From NCBI GenBank assembly GCA_024663395.1, contig JANFAH010000067.1, positions 186,001 through 250,000 on the forward strand: DNA of 64,000 nt. Direction: 5' to 3'. Position 1 is the first letter of the stretch. The number at the start of each line of letters is the position of its first letter. The notes beneath the pieces are model-generated. The model saw nothing but the letters and a program-made list of their open reading frames with translations, was not told the origin of the DNA and did not search any database. Source of the DNA: Pisolithus tinctorius. Lineage: Eukaryota; Basidiomycota; Agaricomycetes; Boletales; Pisolithaceae. The position numbers and the translations under genes are program-made. Of this stretch, positions 11,762-22,370 are shown in pieces.

Positions 11762-14429
11762 ATGTCCGACGATTTAACCCTTTCGTTCTGGGTGCGAGGT
11801 ACCTCCGGTGATAGCAGTTCCCACATCACGATTTCGCCGGCAGAAAAGGTCAATACCCTCAAACAACTTATCAAGGAAAATGAAGAACTCCATGTTCCGC
11901 TCTCACAACTCCGGCTGTTCAAACTCAAGGATCCCTTGCGAGAGGAGAATCTTGGCGGTGTCGTCCTCTCCAAGGATGGAGAACTCTTGAGGAACCAGGA
12001 TAAGTTATCAGAGGTGTTCCCGGCACCACCACCCAAGCGCCACCTCCATATCATAGTGGGTATGTCGCCGCTGCGATCCAAGCTTTCCTGGCCGCTCATA
12101 CCTGCTTTGCAGATGCACCATACCCAGAGATCTACTACTGGTTTCGAGGCGCAGATCCATCGGAGAAACGAATCGTTCGGATCCAATCGCATGAAGACGT
12201 CACGACGCTCAAACAGCAAATCCAAAAAAGTCATAATAATTTCAGTTATTTGCCCCATTCTTCCATCAAGCTGTTCAGGATCTCGGAGGGTCATCTCCTG
12301 GAGAGTCTCAACATGAACGATGACGGTACGCTTCTCAACGGGAGGCACAAGATATCTACATGTTTCGAGGGTACTCCAGTTCTCGAGACTTTCTGTGTTG
12401 TCGTCCAGTTTCCTTCCCCTGATTGTAAGTGGCTCTACGGCCTTCTTGAGCCATACTAACCCCTATAGTTGTACCCACAATTACACCTCTTGTCGTCGCC
12501 CCCAAAATGACCCTTAACTGCTGGGAGTGGGGTGACGATACTCTCGACATTTTCCCCGTCGAGATTTCAAGCACGCTGACTGTTGGAGGCCTCAAACGCG
12601 TTATAAAGAAGGAAAACTCAGTGGCATTAAGCGACGTGAATGAGCATTCCATGGTTCTTTACAAGGTTTCCCTGCCATGCAACGAGGACCTTCGGCGGAG
12701 CCTTGAAGACTTGAAGCTCAGTCATGGTCAGGCTCTTGAGCCATGGAGACTCCTGTCTGATAGCTTCTCTGACGTTCCTCTTGAGAAGCATCTTCATATA
12801 GTCTTCGAAGCACCTCGTTCTTGTGAGCCCGACCATCTTCGTCTTGGCTTCTGGTATCGCTGACGATGTTTTGCGTTAGCACGATCGCGTGCGCCTCCAC
12901 CATCGTCGCTTCCTTTGCATCCGCAACACCGCGTGTCGGAACAGCGAGGTGCTTTTCTTGCCCAAGTTAAGCCAAATGCCCCGTCTTCCATTGCGCAACC
13001 GTCCAAATTTTACAAGTTTCAAGCGATCGATGCTCAGACTATTTACTGCAACCGCCCTGCCGATGCTGTGGCCATCGTCCCTCCGACGTTACTTCACCGC
13101 GCATTTGGTGACTTCCTTCATGCATGTAACGTGGTTGAACCGACTTATGAAGATAACTCTTTCGTGATGAAGCTGCACACTATGATGTCAAACCATTATG
13201 ATGATGAACGGGAGCGGGCTGTTCAACTCCGTGAGCTGTTTAAAGGGTGGGGTCTGACTTTCGTGCCATCCGCGACACATCACGGCTACATGACAGATGG
13301 GGATATGCGCGAAGGAGACTATCGCTATGCCATCGCTGACATCAAAAATGGAGTGGGTAGCACGCAAGCTGATCCCTATAACCGAGCGACTCTCTATTAC
13401 ATGGAGTTTTCGAGACAGTACGCGGAAACGATGGCGTGGTCACCTTTACCTTGCTTCATCATTCTTCTTTTCGGTCTGTTCAATTTGTTCTTGCTGCTCG
13501 CTATGCACCATGAATAACCGTATTTTCAACCAGGACCATTGATTATGTTTGCAGGAGCAGCGTGGAACGTTCGCCCTGTTATCCAACCTCTCTCGTTCGT
13601 TCTCCCACTCCACTACCATCCAACCGATACCTATATGCAGACAACAGTGGCTCGTCACCTTAAAGCGTTTAAGACAGCTGTTCTCACGCTTAAAGGGTAT
13701 TATCGAAGTCTATCACTGAATAATGTCCCATCCAACTCTCACCATTCGCAACTGTTCCCATATCCCACCTCCTTCAAGTCTCTTGGGAGTAACGCAACGG
13801 AAGAATTTGAATACATATCGCAGTACCCAGACAAGCTTATCTTTTTTGGTACTCTCGCTGGCGAGCCCCTTTGTATCAAATTTGTGCGTCATTATTCGAT
13901 GGAGGTTCACCTGTTCTCCGCATCACGAGGACGGGCACCAGCGCTCCGCGGCTTCGACGTGCTACATGGGGGATGGTACATGGTAGTGATGGATTCACTG
14001 GACGGTTACAAGCAACTCTGTGATGTCGACCCGCCTCCTTTGGTTTTCGAACGGATCAGAACCCACCTTGATGAGTTACATCACCATGGCTATGTTCATG
14101 GTGACGTTCGTAGCATGAACATTATGGTGTCGGGATCTGACATGACTGAGTTCATGTTCGTTGACTTCGACTGGGCGGGAAAGATTGGAGAAGTGCGGTA
14201 TCCCCTGAATGTGAACAGAGAAATCTGGCGGCCCCCCGGGGTATCCGACGGGGCTCTCATCAAAGCTCAGCATGATATGGACATGCTGGAACTCATAATC
14301 TCGAGATTTGACAAGGGGGACAAGCGTCGTGAGGATGATCAGGTACAGCGCGAGAATATGGACGAGCGAGAGAGCAAGCGTCCGCGGCTGATTAAATCCG
14401 TAGTACTTCCGACGACGGGGCCTAACTAG
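11762..14429 (+). CDS. Crinkler-like protein: three tandem CRN ubiquitin-like headers plus C-terminal protein kinase (817 aa, 5 exons)
   Basis: Exon model 11762-12059, 12113-12424, 12469-12822, 12880-13473, 13534-14429; all introns GT-AG (53, 44, 57, 60 bp), frame kept throughout, stop TAG. Residues about 4-99, 105-197 and 217-318 are three repeats of the Crinkler N-terminal ubiquitin-like fold: each has a short beta start, an LK-x-x-I helix (LKQLI, LKQQI, LKRVI) and, in repeats 1 and 3, an LS(E/D)-F ... HLHI(I/V) end. After a Pro/Ser-rich linker, residues 364-510 hold YMTDGD (about 460) and ADIKN (D475, K477), a possible PD-(D/E)xK nuclease-like core. The kinase lies at about 620-780: Lys635 in CIKFV, catalytic loop HGDVRSMN (708-715), DFD metal motif (730-732). 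ATG 11762 has A at -3; ATG 11699 would add 21 residues. Relatives are known as secreted or conflict-type effectors; the role here is inferred. Confidence 0.85.
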
Positions 14430-14535
14430 GCTTGTTCGCACTATTTTACCAATGCCGGCGATAAATACTGCCCTAAATATTTGCTAGTACTTGTACAGTT
14501 GCAGACACAACAAACTTGATAAATTTAGTGGATGA
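14430..14535. other. 3' flank of the Crinkler-kinase gene
   Basis: AT-rich sequence following the stop codon. It probably contains the polyadenylation region. Normal CpG ends here and the CpG-poor repeat landscape resumes. Confidence 0.4.
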
Positions 14536-14701
14536 TGTTGGAGTCAACAGTCATGTGCCTAACACACTTGCACTTATAGAGTTATTTACTTTAGTTTACA
14601 CCTCAGTCATTGTGTCTACAATGCTGAGGTGAGTATGGTAACCCCCAGAGGATGCATACACTCACTTACATCATGTATCATGTCCAATAAGTCTTGCAAC
14701 A
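14536..14701 (+). repeat. Copia-type LTR remnant with adjoining primer-site remnant
   Basis: Starts TGTTGGAGTC and ends GCAACA. It contains the same kind of hairpin seen in the copia LTR at 1917 (CCTCAG...CTGAGG near 14602-14632). It is followed by AGTCATGAGCCC, close to the half-tRNA(iMet) primer site of that element. No matching target duplication is visible, so this is a truncated element rather than a clean solo LTR. Confidence 0.5.
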
Positions 14702-15059
14702 AGTCATGAGCCCTTCTCAAACCAACTGAGTCACACATGCATGGAAACACACTCCTGACTCTAGTTTGCCTGTCCTATGGCACATATACTTACTTCTAAT
14801 GTGTTTTATTGCTACTCTTTGGATGTTGCTCAGGTTGTGCAGGTGTAGGATAAAGGCAGTGTAGCTATGGGAGTAGGTACAGGGGGAAGATGTAAAGGTA
14901 AAGCTAATATGATGTGTGGTACAGGAGAGTATAGTGACTGGGAGAAGCATGAAGCACTTTCTGGCCCCAAGTGGCAGTGGTGACCTGTTGGTGGGCATGA
15001 GCTGTGAATCCCCAGGTTGTAGGAGCAGGAGGACCAACAATGCATGCAGTAAGCATTGT

Positions 15060-16100
15060 TACCCATGGCTTAGGCAGAGGGATGCTGCTTACCAGGTTGT
15101 TATTGTACTGGAGGTAATGTGTAGTGGAGGAAATTGTTGTGCAATTTGGGTTTGGATTGTAGGTAGGGAGCTAGGATTTGAGCATGTTGATGAAGGTATA
15201 TGAGGAAAGTGTTGCTTGCCCAGTGGCCCTTTACCTTGATGACATCAAACGGCATGTTCCTGAGATATTCTAGGGTCAATCCTACTGTATGTGTATCCCA
15301 TGCCCTTTGAGGGGAGGCAATCCTGCTTTCTTGAGAGCTGATTTGAGTGTTTTCAGGAAGGTGTGTCTGGTTAGGGGGTGATGACTGTTCTTGGTGTGAT
15401 AGGCAAAGAGGTGTCCTGACTGGGGAGGATCATTGAGTTTAAGGTGCCTTTCTAGGGCTCTCTGGGGGTTGGTGGGACCATCTTGCTTGGCCCAGCTGAC
15501 ATCTTCTGCAAAAGGTGCAGTTTTGGTGCAGGGAATATGAAAATTGGTTACCTCTAAGCCTTGTTGATTGCATTGAATGCTGAAGTTCTGACAAGTGATG
15601 TGCAGTGATGGGTTGAACACTTTAAGGTTGGCTATGGTGAACTCTCCAGTGCATGTGGTGGTGAAGAAGATGGTCATCAAGCATGTGAAGACAGCTGCAT
15701 TGAGGGGAATGTTGAGGTCTCAATTGGCATGGATTTTTTGAATGACCTTGACCATGTATGGTTTGCATGGGGGACATTTGGATGTGGGGGGGGATAGGGA
15801 TTTGGATGCCTTGAGCAAGGCATTGGTTTCGATTTCATTGAGGGCCCAAGGTATGCTGTGGATGATGTGCCAGGCATGCTTGCCATTGAGATAGTTGACT
15901 ATGGCTGTGTTTGTGTACAGGCCAGCCATGGTCAAGATGAAAAATGAGATGAGGTCTGAGGAGGCTGGAGCACACTGGTCTTCTGGGATGCCCTTGGCAT
16001 TGCAGAAAGTGTGAAAGGCAAGAAGGCCCAAGCTGTATGTTTCTCTAGTGGAGTCAGACCAGGCATGCATAATAACATCATAGACACTGTAGGTCAAGAA
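15060..16100 (-). pseudogene. Tyrosine recombinase of a DIRS-like element, frameshifted
   Basis: Minus strand. The N-terminal SAM-like part (WSDSTRETYSLGLLAFHTFC) lies at 16097-15720. The catalytic half runs from 15680 with a frameshift near 15282, after which the frame reads LTLEYLRNMPFDVIKVKGHW and ends with the FLIYLHQHAQILAPY block. The expected HxxR catalytic Arg is His (HGIH), as a CGY to CAY change would produce, and the KGHW block would normally be KGRW; the tyrosine of IYLHQHA is present. DIRS elements integrate with such recombinases instead of a DDE integrase. The partner RT-RNase H is at 25.5-27.1 kb on the same strand, separated by the gypsy-1 insertion. Confidence 0.8.
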
Positions 16101-16506
16101 TTTAGCAAAGCAGTGGACTCCTAGGGGTAGATAGAATTGGGTCTAGTTTGACCCAGAGGGGTTCTGAGCTTGGATCAGTGAAAAGAGACAAAGGAATGGA
16201 TTTAAGCTGGGAAGAATGAATGGAGCAGTGAAATGAGTGAGTAATGGTGTCTGGAGGTCATCTGGGAGTGCCTCAATGAGGGCTTGTCACAGTCTTTTGT
16301 TTGCAGTCTTTTAATGTCACTGTCTCACAGTCTCATTCCTCCTTTTTTTTGTGTACTGTAGGCATACACTAGTGCGCAAAAATTGCTGACTAAGCTACCA
16401 AAAATGCGCCACACAGGTAGGCTAAGTATCACTAATGTAAATCAAAGCAAAAATACAGTAGAAAAGATAAAATAATTAAATCCCCTTAGTAGGGAGTACT
16501 TATTCC
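16101..16506 (-). other. DIRS-like element, non-coding remainder between recombinase and gypsy-1
   Basis: No gene is supported. This CpG-poor sequence ends in the ATTCC target duplication (16502-16506) of gypsy-1. Confidence 0.4.
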
Positions 16507-16959
16507 TGTTATGCTCGACTGAAGTCAAGACGTAGGGAGAGCTTGAATCGCAGACTAAGGTTTCTACTGAGCAAATGGCTGCAGCAACCTCTGTAAACGA
16601 CAGAGGATTTGGGGCAACGCCGATAAGAGTGGTCCTGGTAAGGGACACTGAGGGCGAAGTTCTGAGAACGCTGTGCATGATTGAGCAGCTCAAGTCTGGG
16701 TTTCCAGGACTTGAGCCGGCAGTCTAAATACTACACAGAAACGGACCATGAGGTGTCTGCATGTAACGAGGCAACTACGCCATTGGTTGAACAATGATGA
16801 CACATGTCCTAAGCATGTAATGAGCCAGTAATGCTAGTGGTGGGAACAGAGAGCCGTCGGATCAGAGAGAAGACAGCTTTAAAAGGAAACTAAGTCCAAT
16901 GGATCACAAACGAGGTAAACATACAACAGAAAAGGAAAAGTTAGGGGTGAAACGTAACA
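16507..16959 (-). repeat. Gypsy-1 LTR, downstream copy (element orientation minus)
   Basis: 453 bp. It differs from the other LTR at roughly 18-20 positions, nearly all of them CpG versus TpG or CpA. Confidence 0.93.
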
Positions 16960-16996
16960 TTACCCCCTTTCTAAGTGTTGAAGTCCCTGACTTCAA

Positions 16997-19900
16997 CTAC
17001 TCTCCATAAGGCTCTCCGGTCATGTTACTGATGGCAGAGTCATCGAAGTCAAAGTCATTGTCGTACAAGTCATTATCCTCGCTCCCAATGAGGGTACGAT
17101 CATCTACCAGGGCAGGGGTAGCTATTCTGTCCTGTAAAGGACGGCGAGGGCGGACGGAAGGACACTGGGCCTGAGTATGCCCAGGACGAGTGGCGTGGCA
17201 AAGAGGACATTCGTACAGTCCACAGTTGACGCGGATATGGCCGAGACGGCGGCAGACGTAACACACTTGACGATAGTGTGGATCAGACAGAGTAAGAGGT
17301 ATGTCGAACTTGGTCAAGGCATTCAGCACAGGAGACGGCGGTAACTGTGCAAGGGTTTCGACGATGTTTAACGTGTAGTCGAGTTCTGCACGGGAGACGC
17401 CGAAAGCAGTCTCAGGGTCTACTTCAGATGGGGAGTCATGAGACTCGCAAGGTCGTGGGTTAGGGCCTGATATACAACAGGCACGAGGTCTATCAGCTCT
17501 ACAGAGAGAGCGAGATGAGTGGGAGGATGATGACGACGACGGTGCTGGGGGGGAGGACGATGCGGAGGAAACCAGAGGGGAAGTTGCAGTCGAGGGTCTT
17601 CTAGACCCAGGAGGGGGAGGAGCGATCAACGTAGGGTACTGGCGAACGTTATAGATGAGGTCTGCACCTCCAAGGACATCAAAGAGTTTAAGCAAGAGGG
17701 GAACTTGCTGGATGGTGATTTCATTCAAGATAGTACGAGTGGGAGAAAGGAGGGGATTCTGGCGATTGACATAATGGGAGAGTTCCTCAAGCCAAAGGGC
17801 TTGGATAGTAGCATGATACACGAGGTCAAGTGGAGAGTCCTTGTCCACCTCGTGATAAACAGTGCCAATGATGGCAGGATCAGCAATGAAGAGTCGGTAA
17901 GAGGCGATCATTTGATCACTAGTGGGTTGTCGTTGCTGATGAGCAAACAGAGTGTGGCAACGGGAGGGTTCACGAGGATAGGTGTAACGGCGAGGAGGCA
18001 TTTCAAGAGAGATGTTTCTGACAGTGCAGGTGGAGCATTGAGTAGGTTGTTTCTGGAGGGGGAAGTCTTTGGGGAACCATTTCTTATAGGCGGAGAGCAT
18101 ATCATCCGCATGTTCAAGGTGTGACTCTTTCTGCCACGAGTTTTCGGAAGAAGGGTAGCCTTTCCATTTGATTAAAAAGGCATGTCTGTGGCCAGATCTT
18201 TTGTGGCCGACTATCGCCTCAACTTCATATTCCTCCTCCTCGTTGACAAGGTCAGGCGGTGGAGCCGGGAAGTTTGGTCCGTGAATGTCATTTTCGCGAT
18301 AGGGCGATAAGAGAGAAGCATGGAAAACGTTATGGACCTTCCATCGTGTGGGGATCGCAAGACGATACGTAATCGGAGATAGGATGTCGGAGATTGTGAA
18401 GGGTCCTTCTCGTTTAGGTGCGAGTTTCCTATTTTCATAGGAGCACTTCAAATTACGTGCTTCTAGCCAAACCTTATCACCTTTCTGGAACGGGGTGAAG
18501 GGTCGTGACGAGCAGTCTTTCATAGTTTTTCTGGCTAGATCGTGGGCCGCAAGGGCTTCTTCTCTAGCCTTTCTGAGTTCATCGAGTCTAGACTCGGCGG
18601 CAGGAAGGTGGGTTTCCGCAACTAGGGATGGAAGGGGTGTTGGTTCATAGCCATACATGAGGTAGAACGGCGACTGATGTGTGACAGAATGGGGTCGGTG
18701 GTTGTGTGCAAATTCCGCCATGGGAAGGTTGGTTACCCACGAGGTGGGATCGTTCTGGCAAAAGATGCGGAGATAAGTCTCCACTTCTTGATTCACACGT
18801 TCGGTTTCCCTGTCGGTCTGAGGATGGTACGCTGTGGACAGGGCAAGGGAGTATCCTAAAAGGGAAGTGAGTTCCCTAGCAAAGGTGGAGGCAAACTGAG
18901 GGCCTCGATCTGATATGATTTTGTCATACAACCTGAAGTGGGAGTAGACTTTCTTGAAGAATAATGCTGTGATATCAGCAGCAGAAGCAGTTTTCTTGGT
19001 CGGTGTTAAGATTACCCCCTTTGTAAGCCCATGGTCTACCATGACCAGAAGGGAATCATAGCCATTAGAAACAGGTAGGTCAGTGACTAGATCGCAAGAG
19101 ATCTGTTGGAAGGGGCGGGTCGAGGTGGAGGGAATAGGCGTAAGGGGTGGTGTCATGGGGTGGGTATTTACTTTATTTTGCTGGCACACAGCACAGCCTT
19201 CAACGTATTTTCGGACAAAAGACGCAAGTCCAGGCCACCAAAACTCGGAAGAAACGAGTTGTTGGGTTTTTAGGACACTGGGGTGGCCGGCAGAGGGGTG
19301 GTCATGATGGTTGGACACGACGGTCTGATGGAGGATAGGGTCATCGGGGATATACACCCGATCTTTGTAAAGTAATACTCCATTGTCAAATCTCCAATCA
19401 GAGAGATGGGATTTAAATGGGAGTGGCATGTCGACGTTTTCAATGGCACGGAGTGCCGTTTGGACTATGGGGTCTTTCATGGAGGAGGACGCAACCTTTT
19501 GAGTGAGACTGGTGTCAATAAGGTTGACAAACAAGGTTTGTGGAAGGAGGGTAACTCCTTTGTTATCTTCATCATTGTCAGGGATATGATTGGGTCGGCG
19601 GGAGAGTGCGTCTGGTGCAGCCAGGTCTTTGCCTGGGACATGTTCTAACTGCAGATCAAAGTCTGCAAGGTCGAGGAGCCAGTGGGCCTGGCGACGATTC
19701 AAGTTTTGAGGTGATTTGAAGTATGTCAGATTTTTATGGTCTGTGAAGACCTTAACCGGGAAAGGGGATCCATGGAGGTAATGTCTCCAAGATTTTAACG
19801 CTCGAATAACCCTGAGCAATTCTCTGTCATATATGTCGTAGTTCCTTTCTGTGGGGTTAAACGATTGGGACAGAAAGGCACAGGGTTGCCATTGTCCGTT

Positions 19901-20155
19901 CGAATCTTCTTGAAGGAGGATTCCTCCTGTTGCATACTTGGACACATCTGTAGTAATCGCAAATGGCCGAGAGGTATCAGGCATCCGAAGAGTTGGTTGT
20001 GCCATGAAGATCCTTTTCAGGAGCTCAAAGGCGTCCTGACATTTCTTTGACCAATTCCAGTCGACCATCTTCTTGGTAAGGTCAATGAGTGGTCGTGCAA
20101 TGTCCGAGTAGTAAGGGATGAATCTTCTGTAAAAGTTTGCGAATCCTAGGAAGGA
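16997..20155 (-). pseudogene. Gypsy-1 Pol C-terminal half: RNase H, integrase, chromodomain, zinc-knuckle extension
   Basis: Open from just after the TGA at 20156-20158 to the stop before 16997 (1,023 residues from the Met at 20068). RNase H of the RT-associated type begins near residue 25 ([17 protein letters not shown]). The integrase HHCC zinc finger (HHDHPSAGHPSV...CAVCQQNK) is followed by the DDE core (SCDLVTDLP, ISDRGPQF, then Glu in TERVNQE). A chromodomain lies at about 609-660 (YEVEAIVGHKRSG, FLIKWKGYPSSENSW). Beyond it about 350 residues follow: a helical part, a Ser/Pro-rich stretch, a CX2CX4HX4C knuckle (CYVCRRLGHIRVNC, about 935-949), a second Cys/His cluster (CPLCHATRPGHTQAQC) and an acidic tail. 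Open by itself, but cut off from RT by the stop. Confidence 0.9.
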
Positions 20156-21010
20156 TCACACGTCCTTGACCTTTTTTGGGACGGGCCATTCGGCAATGCC
20201 TTGGACCTTGACGGGGTCCATAGCAACGGTATTCTCCTTGATGATCATCCCAAGATATTCGACCTCGGTCAGATCAAAGTGACATTTTTCTAATTTCAAG
20301 GGAAGGGAGAGTTCCCTCATTCGTTCGAGAACACAACGGGTCCTTCGTTTATGTTCTTCGGGGTCATTTGAAAAGATAAGGAGGTCATCCATATAGACAA
20401 CCAACCATCCTTCGGCGATCATGTCTCTGAAAGAGTCGTTCATGAATCGCTGGAAGGTGGCAGGGGAGTTACAGAGACTGAAGAACATAACGGTGGGTTC
20501 GAAAAGTCCTTTGTGTGTGATAAATGCTGCCTTCCATTGGTCTCCTTCCTTGATGCGGACATTGTTGTAGCCCGATCTGACATCCATCTTCGTGAAGACG
20601 GAGGCCCCTTTTAGTTTGTCTACAAGGTCCAAAATGAGGGGAAGGGGGTATGCATCCTTCACCATATTCTTGTTCAGATACCTGTAGTCTTGGCAGGGTC
20701 ATAGGGAGCCATCCTTCTTTCCTACGAAGAAGAAGGGGGCAGCTTGGGGAGACTTTGAGGGACGGATCTTTCCCTCTCAAAGGTTTTCTTCGATAAACTT
20801 TTCTGCGGACTCTCATTCAGAGGGAGAGAGAGGGTATGCCTTGGCCACCTTGGGGACGAAGTCCTCTACAAGGTTTATGGCATGGTCGTATGGTCATGAT
20901 GGAGGTAAAACCCCATCAGATGGTTTCTCGAAAACTGAGGCAAAGTCTTTGTATTCTTCAGGGAGAACAGCCTTCGGTTTCTTCTTGTGTTCTTCTTGGG
21001 CTAGTTCCGT
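20156..21010 (-). pseudogene. Gypsy-1 reverse transcriptase segment with TGA stops
   Basis: Typical Ty3 RT blocks: PLPLILDLVDKLKGA, FTKMDVRSGYNN, FSLCNSPATFQRFMND and the catalytic box VVYMDDLLIFS. Upstream the frame is recognisable (IRPSKSPQAAPFFFV, CQDYRYLN) but carries TGA codons, read on the minus strand from plus positions 20699-20701, 20777-20779, 20813-20815 and 20894-20896. Another TGA at 20156-20158 ends the segment. Gypsy relatives generally have Arg at several of these places. The 1.9-kb repeat interrupts the frame upstream. Confidence 0.9.
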
Positions 21011-21413
21011 TGTCACACACCAAAGGTGTTGTGGACATGGTTACAGCTGACTCTGCCTAACTCGTTGACGAGTTGTGCACAATGCCCAAGCATGCAGATG
21101 AAGACTAAAGGCCTCATGCGTAGAAAGACTGTTGGATGTGAACAGTCATCCTTCGCACAAGATCGAGTCGTCAGTGCTAAAGAGAAAAGAGGAAGCGAGT
21201 TAAGCGCGCATTAAAGGTTTTTAGCGCCCGTGTACGGCATTCTGGTTTCCGTCATATCTCCGCCGTTTCCAAAGATATCAACTCGGTTCGCATGCTCGCT
21301 TAAAGTGCTCAGCCCCACGATTCTTCCTTCCAAATTTGGAGAGGATCCTCGCACCCTGCGCGTTTCTACAGCACTCCATCCATCAGACGCTCATTTCGCT
21401 AAGTCCATCAATC

Positions 21414-21893
21414 ATGGCTGCCTCTTCATCAATCATCTCGCTTGTCTCATTTGCCAGAGACAGTGGCTATGTATATCTGCCAGGTGTTCCCACCAGCTTC
21501 CGTCCTGAAGCCCCCTGGTTCATCCCATCATTGTCAGCCCCGTCTCATCCCATGCAGCTTGGTCAGCGTGTTCTCCTTGTCAGTATGACTTCCAGAAGGA
21601 CGTTCTTTGGTCGCCTCAGGTCTGTCACTCGGTTAGAAAGGTCTTATGTGGTCGTTTCAGTCTCCCCGGTTGATGAAGCATATGGATCGTTCCTCCCTGC
21701 TCCCTGCACTGTCTTTATTCCAGTCTCGTCCATCATTCTTCCCGCATTGCGACAGCTGCAGTATAATCTACTGTCCTCCAGCCTCCCTGATCGCATTCAT
21801 GACAAGTATGACATGCATCTTGCCTTCTTACTGCAAGATCCAGCAGAAGACGTCCCCCCTTCTCCTCCTCCTCCATCAGAGCCCTGTTCATGA
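21414..21893 (+). CDS. ORF of repeat family A, copy 1; 159 aa, unknown function
   Basis: ATG 21414 has a good context (A at -3, G at +4). The frame extends open to 21336 upstream, but the conservation between copies is most natural from this Met. The product starts MAASSSIISLVSFARDSGYV, has a central beta-rich stretch (LGQRVLLVSMTSRRTFFGRL, then RSYVVVSVSPVDEAYGSFLP), a likely helix (ALRQLQYNLL, PDRIHDKYDMHLAFLLQD) and a proline-rich end. No signal peptide or membrane segment is evident. Copies at 28438 and 59700 keep the frame; copies at 31862, 37671 and 41954 are cut by TGA at the Arg of ALRQLQ. It lies upstream of the TATA box of the repeat, so it would need its own promoter or read-through. 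I do not recognise a family. Confidence 0.55.
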   Translation: MAASSSIISLVSFARDSGYVYLPGVPTSFRPEAPWFIPSLSAPSHPMQLGQRVLLVSMTSRRTFFGRLRSVTRLERSYVVVSVSPVDEAYGSFLPAPCTVFIPVSSIILPALRQLQYNLLSSSLPDRIHDKYDMHLAFLLQDPAEDVPPSPPPPSEPCS

Positions 21894-22361
21894 AGTTTTT
21901 GTTAACTTCGCTGAGAGGATGAAAGGGTGGGAGATGCGATCATGTATGCTCTCATTGCCCCACTGACCCCCAATGCCCTAGCCCCCTTTGACACCTGACT
22001 CATGCCCTTCAATTCTGGAATTAATACTTCCCTATCTGGAAACACCGTCCATCTGTCATGCCGTCTTTGGATCTAGAGATGTCTCCGCCGAGATCTAACT
22101 TGCATCGCCACCCCCTAATGTGATATCAGTGCGCTTACTCAGTTTCTGATTCTATTTGACTCGTTTTGTGATATTTTGACTATCCTTGACTCGTTTTGTG
22201 ATATTTTGACTATCCTTGACTCGTTTATTGCCAATACTTACCAATCTTCTTTGCTTGCTTACTTTTCATTTCTCGCTTACTCATCATGATTACTCAGTCC
22301 TTACTCATTACTTATCAAGTGTTTGTGCCTTGTTTGTCACAAGCTGTGCTCCCCCCCCTCA

Positions 22362-22370
22362 GTATATAAA
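22362..22370 (+). promoter_or_regulatory. TATA box within repeat family A
   Basis: GTATATAAA followed by CCCCCATGTACTTAG, preceded by a C-rich run. The same block is kept in copies 3 (near 32778), 5 (near 38448), 6 and 9 (both minus strand), which argues for a functional core promoter about three quarters along the repeat, where the U3/R boundary of an LTR would be. Confidence 0.6.

Noticed and set aside
11734..12348. Minus-strand frame of 204 codons opposite the Crinkler headers
   Set aside because: The plus strand encodes a spliced, recognisable protein here; the antisense frame has no recognisable content.
13474..13554. Alternative acceptor at 13554 for the last intron of the Crinkler-kinase gene
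   Set aside because: It keeps the frame as well (81 bp) but would remove GPLIMFA, which fits the expected hydrophobic stretch before AWNVRPVIQP; the acceptor at 13533 is preferred.
14536..14701. Clean solo LTR with target duplication
   Set aside because: The flanking pentamers do not match, and internal primer-site sequence follows; it is a truncated element.
17705..18124. Plus-strand frame of 139 codons
   Set aside because: Antisense to the gypsy-1 Pol C-terminal region.
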